From: Mucilaginibacter sp.
GTDB taxonomy: Bacteria; Bacteroidota; Bacteroidia; Sphingobacteriales; Sphingobacteriaceae
Assembly (NCBI GenBank): GCA_028287895.1
Contig: JAQBOV010000102.1
Location: forward strand, 1 to 36,246
Length of the DNA: 36,246 bases
Direction: 5' to 3'
The notes below the pieces were generated by a model. That model did no database searches, was not told where the DNA came from, and saw only the letters and a list, made by a program, of their open reading frames with translations. Every line of letters begins with the position of its first letter. Position 1 is the stretch's first letter. Of this stretch, positions 1 to 8,590 are shown piece by piece. Both the position numbers and the translations under genes were made by a program.

Positions 1-2
1 CT

Positions 3-476
3 TTTGAGCATCCTAAAATTGTGCCCCTGCCCAAACCGCTTACCAGTTCGAGCTTTGAAAAAGGGCATTATTATGATGTCAGCAAGGCCCATTATGATAA
101 AGACTGGTCGCTGGTCAGCAGATGGACGCCCGCCAATCGGCAACCGACAAGGGAAGGTTTTGTTAACGTGCCAATGCTGACAACGGAAAACGAGGGGGCT
201 TCCCTGGTGTTGCCTTTCAAGGGAAACGCGGTGGGTATGGCTATTATATCCGGAAATGATGCAGGCACTATAACCTATAGAATTGATAATGGCTCCTTTA
301 AAACACTCGACTTATATACAGAATGGAGCTATATGCTGCATTTGCCATACTATATTCTGCTGGGCAGTAATCTCCCCGACAGGCATCACACTTTAACAAT
401 AAAAGTGTCAGGCAAGAAAAATCCCAACAGTAAGGGAAATGCTTGCCGGATCGTACATTTCCTTGTTAATGATTAA
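3..476 (+). CDS. C-terminal part of a secreted SGNH/GDSL-esterase-like protein (5' end outside window)
   Basis: The reading frame is open from the left edge (first full codon at 3) and stops at 474-476, so only the last ~158 residues are present; the in-frame GTG at 21 is not needed as a start. The visible part is rich in beta-strand-like segments. It resembles the C-terminal domain that follows the catalytic SGNH-hydrolase domain in Bacteroidetes acetyl-xylan-esterase-like proteins, around FKGNAVGMAIISGNDAG and the later HHTLTIKVSG. No catalytic Ser-Asp-His residues can be seen because that part lies upstream. It ends 42 bp before the GH92 gene on the same strand, so it probably belongs to the same glycan-degradation gene set. 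The family call comes from general resemblance and is only moderately sure. Confidence 0.5.
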   Translation, partial: FEHPKIVPLPKPLTSSSFEKGHYYDVSKAHYDKDWSLVSRWTPANRQPTREGFVNVPMLTTENEGASLVLPFKGNAVGMAIISGNDAGTITYRIDNGSFKTLDLYTEWSYMLHLPYYILLGSNLPDRHHTLTIKVSGKKNPNSKGNACRIVHFLVND

Positions 477-518
477 TTATCAACACTAAGCTTTCACCTG
501 CAAAGTCCATAAAACAAC

Positions 519-2810
519 ATGTTTCGATTCTTATCTAAGGCATTTTTTATTACGATAATAACGCAAAGCGTTTTTGCCCAGCAGCCAGCCAAAAAACTAA
601 CAGCTTACGTTAATCCGTTTATCGGAACCGGCGCTGTCGCGTCGAGTTTATCGGGCAATACTTTTCCCGGCGCAACTGTTCCTTTTGGCATGGTACAACT
701 TAGTCCGGACACCCGCGGTGTGCCGGACTGGAGCGCGGCTTCGGGTTATGATTATAACGACCATACAATAGCCGGATTTAGCCATACGCATTTGAGCGGT
801 ACAGGCGTTGCTGAGTTATTTGACGTATTACTTATGCCAACCACAGGCGAAATAAAAACGCGAGCCGGCAAGCCGGAACAACAAGGGAGCGGTTACCGGT
901 CAAGGTTTTCTCATGATCAGGAAACGGCCATGCCGGGCTATTACCAGGTAAAACTTCAGGACTATAACATCAATGCGGAACTAACAACCACTGAACACGC
1001 CGGGTTCCATCGGTATACATTTCCTGAAAATAGCCGGGCTCATGTGGTAATTGATCTTAACCATTCGCTTAAAAAACCCGACTGGGGCTGCCATATCGTT
1101 AATTCGCAGTTTAAAATGGTCAATCAGCATGCGTTGGAAGGATATCGATTAATAACCGGCTGGGCAAAATTGCGAAAGGTATATTTTTATATAGAATTTT
1201 CCAAACCAATAACCGGCAACCTGTTTGTTGACGGAGAAACAAAATATCCGGATCAAAGACTTATTAACGGAACCGATCTTAGGGCGGTACTTAATTTCAG
1301 CACTGATGATTCCACCCCCTTACTTGTTAAAATAGGGCTTTCCGCTGTTAGTATAGAAAATGCAAAGCTAAATGTCAATCAGGAAATACCCGGCTGGGAC
1401 TTTAAAAAAATAGTATCACAGGCCGATGCCAAGTGGGAGCAAGAGCTGCAAAAGATAAAGGTCGAAGGTGCTGAGATAAAGAAGCAGATATTTTACACGT
1501 GCCTTTACCATGCTTTATTACAACCTAATAACCTTGCTGATGTAAACGGTGATTATATGGCGGCTGATTACACGACTAAAAGGGCGGAAGACAAAGCACA
1601 TTATAGCACATTTTCATTATGGGATAGTTACCGCGCGGCCAATCCGCTCTATACCTTAATAGAGCCTGAGCATGACGGGCAGTTTGTCAACAGCATGCTG
1701 CGCCAGTACAAAACTTATGGTTATTTACCGATCTGGCAACTATGGGGACAGGAAAACTATTGCATGATAGGAAATCATTCCATACCGGTGATTGTAGATG
1801 CGGTATTTAAAGGCTTGCCAGGCTTTGATGTAAATGAAGCGTACCAGGCGGTAAAGAACTCTTCTATGACCGATCATGCTAATTCCCCCTTTACGATATG
1901 GGAGAAATACCATTATATGCCTGAAAATTTACAATCACAGTCGGTATCCATCACTTTGGAAATGGCTTATGATGACTGGTGCGTGGCCCAATTTGCAAAA
2001 AAGCTCCATAAGGATTCAGATTACGCGTATTTTATGGCCCGATCTCAGTACTACAAAAATCTCTATGATGTTAAAAGCGGCTTTTTCAGGGCGAAAAATG
2101 ATGCGGGTAAATGGATAGAACCTTTTAACCCGGTTCAATATGGATCCAACGGAGGGAACCCCTTTACAGAAGGCAACGCATGGCAGTATTTTTGGTATGT
2201 ACCTCAAAATATCCCTGACCTTATCGCATGTACAGGCGGGCAGCAATCGTTTGTCAATAAGCTGGATACTTTCTTTAATTTAAAAACGGGACCAGGAGAA
2301 GTTAACGGAAATGCATCCGGTTTTATCGGTCAATATGCTCATGGCAACGAGCCCAGCCATCACGTAACTTATCTTTATGATTATGCCGGTCAGCCCTGGA
2401 AAACACAGTACTATGCTTCGAAAGTGATCAATGAACTTTATAATGTTTCCTCATCAGGATATGCCGGCAATGAAGACTGCGGTCAAATGTCGGCATGGTA
2501 CATCTTCAGTGCAATGGGTTTCTACCCGGTAAATCCGGCCAGCGGCGTGTACGCTATCGGATCACCTCAGTTTAATGAGGTACTGATTCAGTTATCGGAT
2601 AATAAAACATTCAGGTTCAAAACCGAAGGCGTGTCTGCTGAGAATATTTACATACAATCGGCAACGCTTAACGGCAGCCCATATTCACATTCCTATATTA
2701 CGCAAAAGGATTTGATAAAAGGCGGCGCTTTAGTATTTGTCATGGGGCCGAAGCCAAATAAAAAGTGGGGCGTGGCGCCCCAAGACAGACCAGGTAATAA
2801 TGGATTTTAA
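519..2810 (+). CDS. GH92 exo-alpha-mannosidase, secreted
   Basis: Predicted calcium-dependent exo-acting alpha-mannosidase (763 aa, normal for GH92) that would trim mannose from glycans in the periplasm or at the cell surface. Residues 1-20 form a signal peptide ending FAQ. The GH92 signature near the N-terminus is clear: YVNPFIGTG, then GNTFPGATVPFGMVQLSPDT, then SGYDY and GFSHTHLSGTG. In the C-terminal (alpha/alpha)6 domain, TEGNAWQY (E551) carries the glutamate expected to be the general acid. GNEDCGQMSAWY (E652, D653) is the conserved acidic motif assigned to base and Ca2+ functions. The linkage (alpha-1,2, 1,3 or other) cannot be read from sequence. The neighbouring GH95 and GH36 genes follow on the same strand with short gaps, suggesting one transcription unit. 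Confidence 0.93.
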   Translation: MFRFLSKAFFITIITQSVFAQQPAKKLTAYVNPFIGTGAVASSLSGNTFPGATVPFGMVQLSPDTRGVPDWSAASGYDYNDHTIAGFSHTHLSGTGVAELFDVLLMPTTGEIKTRAGKPEQQGSGYRSRFSHDQETAMPGYYQVKLQDYNINAELTTTEHAGFHRYTFPENSRAHVVIDLNHSLKKPDWGCHIVNSQFKMVNQHALEGYRLITGWAKLRKVYFYIEFSKPITGNLFVDGETKYPDQRLINGTDLRAVLNFSTDDSTPLLVKIGLSAVSIENAKLNVNQEIPGWDFKKIVSQADAKWEQELQKIKVEGAEIKKQIFYTCLYHALLQPNNLADVNGDYMAADYTTKRAEDKAHYSTFSLWDSYRAANPLYTLIEPEHDGQFVNSMLRQYKTYGYLPIWQLWGQENYCMIGNHSIPVIVDAVFKGLPGFDVNEAYQAVKNSSMTDHANSPFTIWEKYHYMPENLQSQSVSITLEMAYDDWCVAQFAKKLHKDSDYAYFMARSQYYKNLYDVKSGFFRAKNDAGKWIEPFNPVQYGSNGGNPFTEGNAWQYFWYVPQNIPDLIACTGGQQSFVNKLDTFFNLKTGPGEVNGNASGFIGQYAHGNEPSHHVTYLYDYAGQPWKTQYYASKVINELYNVSSSGYAGNEDCGQMSAWYIFSAMGFYPVNPASGVYAIGSPQFNEVLIQLSDNKTFRFKTEGVSAENIYIQSATLNGSPYSHSYITQKDLIKGGALVFVMGPKPNKKWGVAPQDRPGNNGF

Positions 2811-2863
2811 TTTGGAAATAAATATTTTGCCAATAACAGAACTGCACATTAGACTTTAAATAA

Positions 2864-5203
2864 ATGATTAACCAACGGATTTTTAGACTTTTTATCGGGT
2901 TTGCAATGATCTTCAATTATTGCAGTGCCCAGGAAATGCCATTGCGCTTATGGTATAATAAACCCGCCAGTCGGTGGGAAGAAACACTGCCGCTAGGTAA
3001 CGGCAGGCTTGGCATGATGCCTGACGGCGGGATAGACCAGGAAAATATCGTGCTCAATGATATCACCTTATGGTCCGGAGCTCCGCAGGATGCCAATAAC
3101 TATGAAGCCTACAAATATCTGCCTGAGATCAGGCGTTTATTGGCCGAGGGAAAAAATGACCAGGCGCAGGAGGTGGTTGATAAAAACTTTATCTGCACAG
3201 GCGTTGGATCCGCTAGAGAGCCTTTTGGTTGCTACCAGACACTAGGTAGTCTGAAGCTGCATTTTAATTATGACAAAGGCCATACGGATGATACTTTATA
3301 CAGCGACTACCATAGAGAACTTTCCTTGAATAACGCAACAGCTAATTGCAGCTACAAAGTGGGTGGGGTAACCTATAAACGATCTTATTTTACCAGTTTT
3401 GGTGATGATTTAAGCATCATCAGGTTAAGTGCCGATAAAGCTCACCAGCTGAATTTTACTATTGATCTGAGCAGGCCTGAAAGATCGGTAACCTCGGCGA
3501 GCGACAGTGGTCTAGCGATGAGCGGCCAGCTAATCAGCGGAACGACCGCCCCTGGAATGAAGTTCCTGGTAAAGGTAAAAGCACAGGTCGAAGGCGGCAG
3601 TTCAGCAGTTAGCGGCAACTCCCTCGTTATTAAAGATGCAACATCGGTAATCATTTATATTTCAGCAGGAACAGATTTTAAAAACTACCCTTACCTGCAG
3701 CAGGTTGACCAGCGTTTAACCCAGGCCATGGCAAAAACTTACGCCGAACAGCTAAGCGAGCATACCCGTAAGTATCAGCAGTTATTTAAAAGGCTGAGTT
3801 TGACGATCGGGGACAATAAAATGGGGGATGTCCCGACCGATGAGCGCCTGGTGAATTTTCAAAATAACCCGGATGCGGATACCGGTTTACCCGCGTTATT
3901 TTTTCAGTTTGGCCGGTATTTGTCTATCAGCAGTACCCGTGTCGGTTTATTACCGCCAAATCTCCAGGGACTCTGGGCCAATCAGGTACATACGCCCTGG
4001 AACGGCGATTATCACCTGGATGTGAATGTCCAGATGAATCACTGGCCGGTTGAAGTCGCCAATCTTTCTGAGCTGGACCTGCCGCTGGCCGAACTGGTCA
4101 AAGGCATGGTAAAAAGCGGGGAACGCACAGCAAAAGCGTACTATAATGCCGATGGCTGGGTAGCTCATGTGATAACGAACGTCTGGGGCTTTACCGAGCC
4201 GGGCGAGAGTGCGTCATGGGGAGTGACCAAAGTAGGGTCTGGCTGGCTTTGCAGTAATCTGTGGGCGCACTATGCGTTTTCGCAAGACAGGAATTACCTG
4301 CGGTCCATATTTCCCGTTTTGAAAGGCGCTGCGCAGTTTTACAACAGTATGCTTATACGCGACCAAAAAACAGGCTGGCTCGTCACCTCGCCGTCTTCTT
4401 CACCAGAAAACTCTTTCTATCTGCCAAACGGAAAAACGGCAAGCATTTGCCAGGGACCTACCATAGACAACCAGATTATCCGGGAGCTTTTCGGCAATGT
4501 GATCGCCGCTTCGAAAATACTGGGAATAGATAAAAGTTTACGGGATTCGCTCCAGGCCAACTTAAGCCAGCTGCCGCCTGAAGGACGTATCAGTAAGGAT
4601 GGCCGGATTATGGAATGGTTGGAAGATTACAAAGAAACCGATATCCAGCATCGTCACACCTCCCACCTGTATGGCTTATACCCGGCTTCTTTAATCACTC
4701 CGGAGGCTACGCCGGATTTAGCTGAAGCCAGTAAGAATACCCTCAATGTCCGCGGGGATGACGGGCCGAGCTGGTCGATCGCATACCGGCAGCTTTTTTG
4801 GGCCAGGCTGCGTGATGGAAACCGCGCTTACAAACTTTTCAAACAGATCATGAAACCGACGCTGAAAACAGGCGTCAATTACGGAGCCGGCGGCGGTATG
4901 TATCCCAACCTTTTATCTGCGGGCCCTCCCTTTCAAATTGACGGCAATTTTGGCGCCGAAGCAGGAATAGCGGAAATGCTTATACAGAGCCACGCAGGTT
5001 TCATTGAGCTGTTACCGGCGATGCCGGATGCGTGGGCAGCTTCAGGTGAAGTGAAGGGACTACGGGCAAGGGGTAATTTTACGGTAAGCTTTACATGGAA
5101 AAATGGTAAGGTCACCAGCTATCATCTCACCAACCCCGGCGCAAAACATGTCCGGCTAAAGGTCAATGGCGTGCTCAAAGAAGTGACCTCAGAGAAAGGG
5201 TGA
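2864..5203 (+). CDS. GH95 alpha-L-fucosidase / alpha-L-galactosidase, secreted
   Basis: Inverting exo-glycosidase expected to remove terminal alpha-L-fucose or alpha-L-galactose (779 aa). Signal peptide 1-22 (…CSAQ). The GH95 N-terminal signature is WYNKPASRWEETLPLGNGRLG, partly repeated later as NDITLWSGAPQD. In the catalytic domain the known general-acid region is EWLEDYKETD (E584-E587) followed by HRHTSHLYGLYP. DGNFGAEAGIAEML carries D693, matching the Asp that activates the catalytic Asn in the Bifidobacterium enzyme. The Asn-x-Asn pair of that enzyme appears here as D386-V-N388, a variant worth noting. The segment HVITNVW…GESASWG also differs from classical fucosidases, so L-galactosidase activity is possible. 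A GH36 gene follows after 39 bp, which fits removal of fucose and then galactose from a side chain. Confidence 0.9.
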   Translation: MINQRIFRLFIGFAMIFNYCSAQEMPLRLWYNKPASRWEETLPLGNGRLGMMPDGGIDQENIVLNDITLWSGAPQDANNYEAYKYLPEIRRLLAEGKNDQAQEVVDKNFICTGVGSAREPFGCYQTLGSLKLHFNYDKGHTDDTLYSDYHRELSLNNATANCSYKVGGVTYKRSYFTSFGDDLSIIRLSADKAHQLNFTIDLSRPERSVTSASDSGLAMSGQLISGTTAPGMKFLVKVKAQVEGGSSAVSGNSLVIKDATSVIIYISAGTDFKNYPYLQQVDQRLTQAMAKTYAEQLSEHTRKYQQLFKRLSLTIGDNKMGDVPTDERLVNFQNNPDADTGLPALFFQFGRYLSISSTRVGLLPPNLQGLWANQVHTPWNGDYHLDVNVQMNHWPVEVANLSELDLPLAELVKGMVKSGERTAKAYYNADGWVAHVITNVWGFTEPGESASWGVTKVGSGWLCSNLWAHYAFSQDRNYLRSIFPVLKGAAQFYNSMLIRDQKTGWLVTSPSSSPENSFYLPNGKTASICQGPTIDNQIIRELFGNVIAASKILGIDKSLRDSLQANLSQLPPEGRISKDGRIMEWLEDYKETDIQHRHTSHLYGLYPASLITPEATPDLAEASKNTLNVRGDDGPSWSIAYRQLFWARLRDGNRAYKLFKQIMKPTLKTGVNYGAGGGMYPNLLSAGPPFQIDGNFGAEAGIAEMLIQSHAGFIELLPAMPDAWAASGEVKGLRARGNFTVSFTWKNGKVTSYHLTNPGAKHVRLKVNGVLKEVTSEKG

Positions 5204-5242
5204 TAGGTATTAATAACGTTTATAGCTAAATAATAAGAAAAA

Positions 5243-7456
5243 TTGAAAAACAGCAGTATATTTTACAAAGGTTGGCTTACAATGCTTTGTATAACAGGTT
5301 TATTGGTGACAGCAAGCGCATCTGCCCAGACGGTCACCATACCGGTTGAAACAGCCCAGACGGCTATCGTCCTACAGGTGGCGCCAAATAAAGATCTGAA
5401 TACGATCTATTTAGGGAAGAAGTTAAGTGATCCGGGGGAATACGGGGGTATTCCCGGAGTGTACCGGCAGGGGAACAATTATTCCGGGATGTTCAACTCG
5501 GCATATACGCCGGCCGGATCAAGGAACCTGCTTGAACCGGCTATAGCGGTAACACATGCAGATGGCAATAACTCCCTTGATCTGAAATACGTCAGCCATT
5601 CGGTTAAGCGTATAAGCGATAATATATCGTTGTTGTCCATACGGTTGAGAGACCCCGTATACGATTTTGAAGTTACGCTGAATTATAAATCGTATTACCA
5701 TGAAGACGTTATCGAACAATGGAGCATTATCGAACATCATGAAAAGGGGAGTGTCACGCTGCAAAAGTTTGCCTCCGCCAACATTAACCTGAAGGCCGGC
5801 AGCTATTGGTTGCGGCAATACCATGGTGACTGGGCCAAAGAAATGCGGCCCGAAGAAACACAACTTTCACATGGTATCAAAACGCTGGATTCCAAGTTAG
5901 GAACCAGGGCCGACCTTTTTATGCCTTCCGTATTTATGGTTTCACTGAACCATCCTGCAACCGAGGATGAGGGCAGTGTTTTATTCGGTTCGCTGGAATG
6001 GAGCGGCAATTTTAAGACCGACATGGAAGTCGACCCGCAGGACAACCTGAGGATCATTTCCGGTATAAACAATTACGCATCACCTTATCAGCTTGGCGCC
6101 GGCCAGGCATTTGAAACACCGGCTTTCGTGTACACATTTTCGGCTGATGGCAAAGGCAAAGCCAGCCGTAACCTGCAATCATGGGCGCGCAATTATAAGC
6201 TGGTAGATGGAAAGGGGACCAGAATGACCTTACTCAATAACTGGGAATCGACCTATTTTGATTTTAACGAAGCCAAACTCCGCGAACTGTTAAAGAATAC
6301 AAAAAAGCTGGGCGTAGATTTGTTTTTGCTTGATGACGGGTGGTTCGGAAATACTTATCCGCGTAACGACGACCACGCCGGCTTAGGTGACTGGCAGGAG
6401 AACCGTAAAAAATTGCCCAACGGGATTGCTGCAATTGCCAGAGAGGCCCAAAGGGACAGTGTGAAGTTTGGTATCTGGATAGAGGCTGAAATGGTTAATC
6501 CTAAAAGTGAACTGTATAGCAAACACCCGGATTGGGTGATTAAACAGCCAAAAAGGGAAGAATATTATTTCCGTAACCAGTTGGTGCTGGACCTGAGTAA
6601 CCCACAGGTGCAGGATTTTGTATACCATATCGTGGATTCCTTATTTATTAAAGACCCCGCTCTGGCCTTCATCAAATGGGATTGCAATGCGGTGATCTAT
6701 AATGCCTATTCGGTCCATCTTCATCAAAACCAATCGCAGTTCTACGTAGAATATGTAAGGGGCTTATATAAAGTACTGCAAAGGATCAGGACAAAATACC
6801 CGGATGTGCCAATGATGTTATGCTCGGGTGGTGGTGGCCGCGTAGACTATGGCGCCTTGCAATACTTTACGGAATTTTGGCCGAGCGATAATACTGATCC
6901 GCTTGAGCGTATATTCATCCAATGGGAATATTCTTATTTCTACCCTGCTTTAGCAAGCGCAAATCATGTAACCGACTGGGGAAAACAGCCCCTGAAATTC
7001 CGTGTGGACGTCGCCATGATGGGCAAACTGGGTTTTGACATTGTTGTCGACAAACTAAGCGGCAATGACCTGAAATTTTGCCAGCACGCAATCTCCACCT
7101 ACAATGATATCAAGCCACTCATCTGGCAGGGCGGCCAATACCGTTTATCAGATCCGCGTACGGAAAGTGTAGCCTCACTGATGTATGTAAATACCGACCG
7201 CTCATCAGCGGTCATGCTCAGTTACCTGGTCAATTACCGGTATGAGGAAGGGAGTCAAAGACCCATCCTGTTAAAGGGACTCGACAGCAACAAAAAATAT
7301 AAAATAACGGAAATAAACCTTTACACGGGATCAACGTCGGCGATAAACGGCACAAAGGTTTATTCCGGTGATTTTCTGGCGACAGTCGGATTTAATCCGG
7401 AAGTCAGCGCAGGCAGGACCAGTGTAGTGCTTCAAATCGATGAGGTTAAAAATTAG
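5243..7456 (+). CDS. GH36 alpha-galactosidase, secreted
   Basis: Retaining alpha-galactosidase of 737 aa, the usual size of GH36. After a signal peptide (…TASASAQ) comes an N-terminal beta-sandwich. The TIM barrel contains LLDDGWFG, the metal/sugar-contact stretch FGIWIEAEMV, the nucleophile region FIKWDCN (D480), and WPSDNTDPLERI with the acid/base D549. The start chosen is TTG at 5243, because it supplies the basic N-terminus of a normal signal peptide. The first in-frame ATG is 13 codons later and would leave a very short but possible signal (MLCITGLLV…). It follows GH95 by 39 bp and is the last intact gene before a gap that contains two gene relics. Substrate linkage is unknown; terminal alpha-galactose on a plant or microbial glycan is the expectation. 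Confidence 0.92.
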   Translation: MKNSSIFYKGWLTMLCITGLLVTASASAQTVTIPVETAQTAIVLQVAPNKDLNTIYLGKKLSDPGEYGGIPGVYRQGNNYSGMFNSAYTPAGSRNLLEPAIAVTHADGNNSLDLKYVSHSVKRISDNISLLSIRLRDPVYDFEVTLNYKSYYHEDVIEQWSIIEHHEKGSVTLQKFASANINLKAGSYWLRQYHGDWAKEMRPEETQLSHGIKTLDSKLGTRADLFMPSVFMVSLNHPATEDEGSVLFGSLEWSGNFKTDMEVDPQDNLRIISGINNYASPYQLGAGQAFETPAFVYTFSADGKGKASRNLQSWARNYKLVDGKGTRMTLLNNWESTYFDFNEAKLRELLKNTKKLGVDLFLLDDGWFGNTYPRNDDHAGLGDWQENRKKLPNGIAAIAREAQRDSVKFGIWIEAEMVNPKSELYSKHPDWVIKQPKREEYYFRNQLVLDLSNPQVQDFVYHIVDSLFIKDPALAFIKWDCNAVIYNAYSVHLHQNQSQFYVEYVRGLYKVLQRIRTKYPDVPMMLCSGGGGRVDYGALQYFTEFWPSDNTDPLERIFIQWEYSYFYPALASANHVTDWGKQPLKFRVDVAMMGKLGFDIVVDKLSGNDLKFCQHAISTYNDIKPLIWQGGQYRLSDPRTESVASLMYVNTDRSSAVMLSYLVNYRYEEGSQRPILLKGLDSNKKYKITEINLYTGSTSAINGTKVYSGDFLATVGFNPEVSAGRTSVVLQIDEVKN

Positions 7457-7510
7457 TACGGGAAACCGTAAAAAGATTGTTCCTTCGGGAGCGTAAAGCG
7501 CGCATATAGG

Positions 7511-7657
7511 TCAGCTAACAAATACCTTAAACCATTAATGCTGGTAACCTCCCTGTTTTTTTTATGGGGTTTTGCTTATGGCTTATTGGATGGCTTGAAA
7601 GGCGTGACGTATTGGAGTCAGGTATTGAAGGGCCGGGTGAATCAAGACAAATATTAA
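7511..7657 (+). pseudogene. Remnant of the N-terminus of a FucP-type sugar:H+ symporter (MFS)
   Basis: A short open frame encodes a segment very like the start of Bacteroidetes L-fucose permeases: NKYLKPLMLV, then TSLFFLWGFAYGLLD, the first transmembrane helix of FucP-family MFS transporters. The normal continuation (VLNKHFQ…) is lost. The frame runs on into unrelated residues (GLKGVTYWSQ…) and stops at 7655-7657 after only 39 codons from the ATG at 7538; family members are about 400-430 aa. It is therefore a deletion relic. It sits directly before an SDR resembling L-fucose dehydrogenase, so a fucose permease is the natural identity. The match rests on a short conserved helix, so other members of the same permease family cannot be excluded. 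Confidence 0.7.
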
Positions 7658-7663
7658 AAGCCT

Positions 7664-7777
7664 ATGCCCAAAATTGATTCAGATCTGCATTTTTGGAAAT
7701 AGGACGCGGTACGTTCTGATTTTAAACAGGTGATCTCCAAATTAAAGACTTTGGATAAACTTATTGACTTAAACTAA
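7664..7777 (+). pseudogene. Remnant of the N-terminus of an amidohydrolase (fuconolactonase/rhamnonolactonase type)
   Basis: From the ATG at 7664 the frame reads MPKIDSDLHFWK, then TAG (7700-7702), then DAVRSDF, ending at TAA 7775-7777. Sugar-lactone hydrolases of the amidohydrolase-2 family begin with KIDSHQHFWKYDPVR or very similar. The TAG lies exactly where the conserved Tyr codon (TAT/TAC) is expected, and the first metal His of HxH has become Asp. The rest of the ~280-aa protein is missing. Together with the preceding permease relic and the following SDR this fits a collapsed permease-lactonase-dehydrogenase cassette of the non-phosphorylating L-fucose (or related 6-deoxyhexose) pathway. 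The identification rests on about 18 residues. Confidence 0.55.
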
Positions 7778-7790
7778 GATAATATTAATA

Positions 7791-8582
7791 ATGGATCTGG
7801 AGTTAACGAATAAAGTGGTTATTGTAACCGGCGGCGCCAAAGGAATTGGTGAAGGCATCGTAAGGGTGCTGGCAAAGGAAGGCGCCATACCGGTAATCAT
7901 AGGCCGCAGTGAAGAAGATAACATAACCCTGGCAGATGAGCTTAAAAGCCAGGACGCTGAAGTCTTTCAGGTTGTGGCCGAACTTACGGAACCTGCAGCA
8001 TGCGAATATGCGATAAAAGCGGTAATAAGAGAATATGGCCGTATAGACGGATTGATCAACAATGCCGGCGTAAATGACAGTGTAGGTCTGGAGAAAGGCA
8101 ATTACGAAGACTTTATGCGCAGCCAGCATAGAAATCTGGTGCATTATTACCTGATGGCACACTTGGCGCTGCCTGAACTTAAAAAATCAAAAGGGAACAT
8201 TGTCAATATCGGTTCAAAGGTCGCTGAAACCGGCCAGGGAAATACATCCGCCTATGCTGCCGCAAACGGTGGACGCAATGCTTTGACACGGGAATGGGCC
8301 GTAGAGCTTTTGCCCTACGGGATCAGGGTTAACGCAGTGATTGTTGCCGAATGCTGGACACCGTTGTATCAGTCTTTTATTGCGACATTGCCTGACCCCG
8401 AACAAAAATTAAAAGATATTGTGAAAAATATACCCTTAGGGCGCCGCATGACCACAACTGAAGAAATTGCAAAGACGGTGGTTTTCCTGCTTTCAGAGGC
8501 ATCAAGCCATACAACGGGTCAATTGATCCACGTAGATGGCGGCTATACACATTTAGACCGGGTGATTGGAATAAATTATTGA
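7791..8582 (+). CDS. SDR-family oxidoreductase resembling L-fucose dehydrogenase; catalytic Lys replaced by Asn
   Basis: Short-chain dehydrogenase of 263 aa, starting MDLELTNKVVIVTGG. The NAD(P)-binding glycine motif TGGAKGIG (13-20), NNAG (90-93), the catalytic Ser142 and Tyr155 (13 residues apart, as usual) and the late HVDGGYTH motif are all present. The pattern RNLVHYYLMAH, ETGQGNTS and LTREWAVELLPYGIRVNAV is that of L-fucose dehydrogenases, which oxidise L-fucose to L-fuconolactone. However, the YxxxK motif reads YAAAN (Asn159, codon aac at 8265), so the lysine that lowers the tyrosine pKa is absent. The usual VxPAExxTP segment is also altered (VIVAECWTP). The enzyme may be inactive or repurposed. 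Its stop overlaps a TTGA just 8 bp before lutA, so it is co-transcribed with the lactate genes. Confidence 0.8.
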   Translation: MDLELTNKVVIVTGGAKGIGEGIVRVLAKEGAIPVIIGRSEEDNITLADELKSQDAEVFQVVAELTEPAACEYAIKAVIREYGRIDGLINNAGVNDSVGLEKGNYEDFMRSQHRNLVHYYLMAHLALPELKKSKGNIVNIGSKVAETGQGNTSAYAAANGGRNALTREWAVELLPYGIRVNAVIVAECWTPLYQSFIATLPDPEQKLKDIVKNIPLGRRMTTTEEIAKTVVFLLSEASSHTTGQLIHVDGGYTHLDRVIGINY

Positions 8583-8590
8583 AGCAAAAT

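Noticed and set aside
8579..8590. TTG start for lutA copy 1, adding MKQN
   Set aside because: It overlaps the upstream stop, and the second lutA copy begins exactly at the later ATG-equivalent position.
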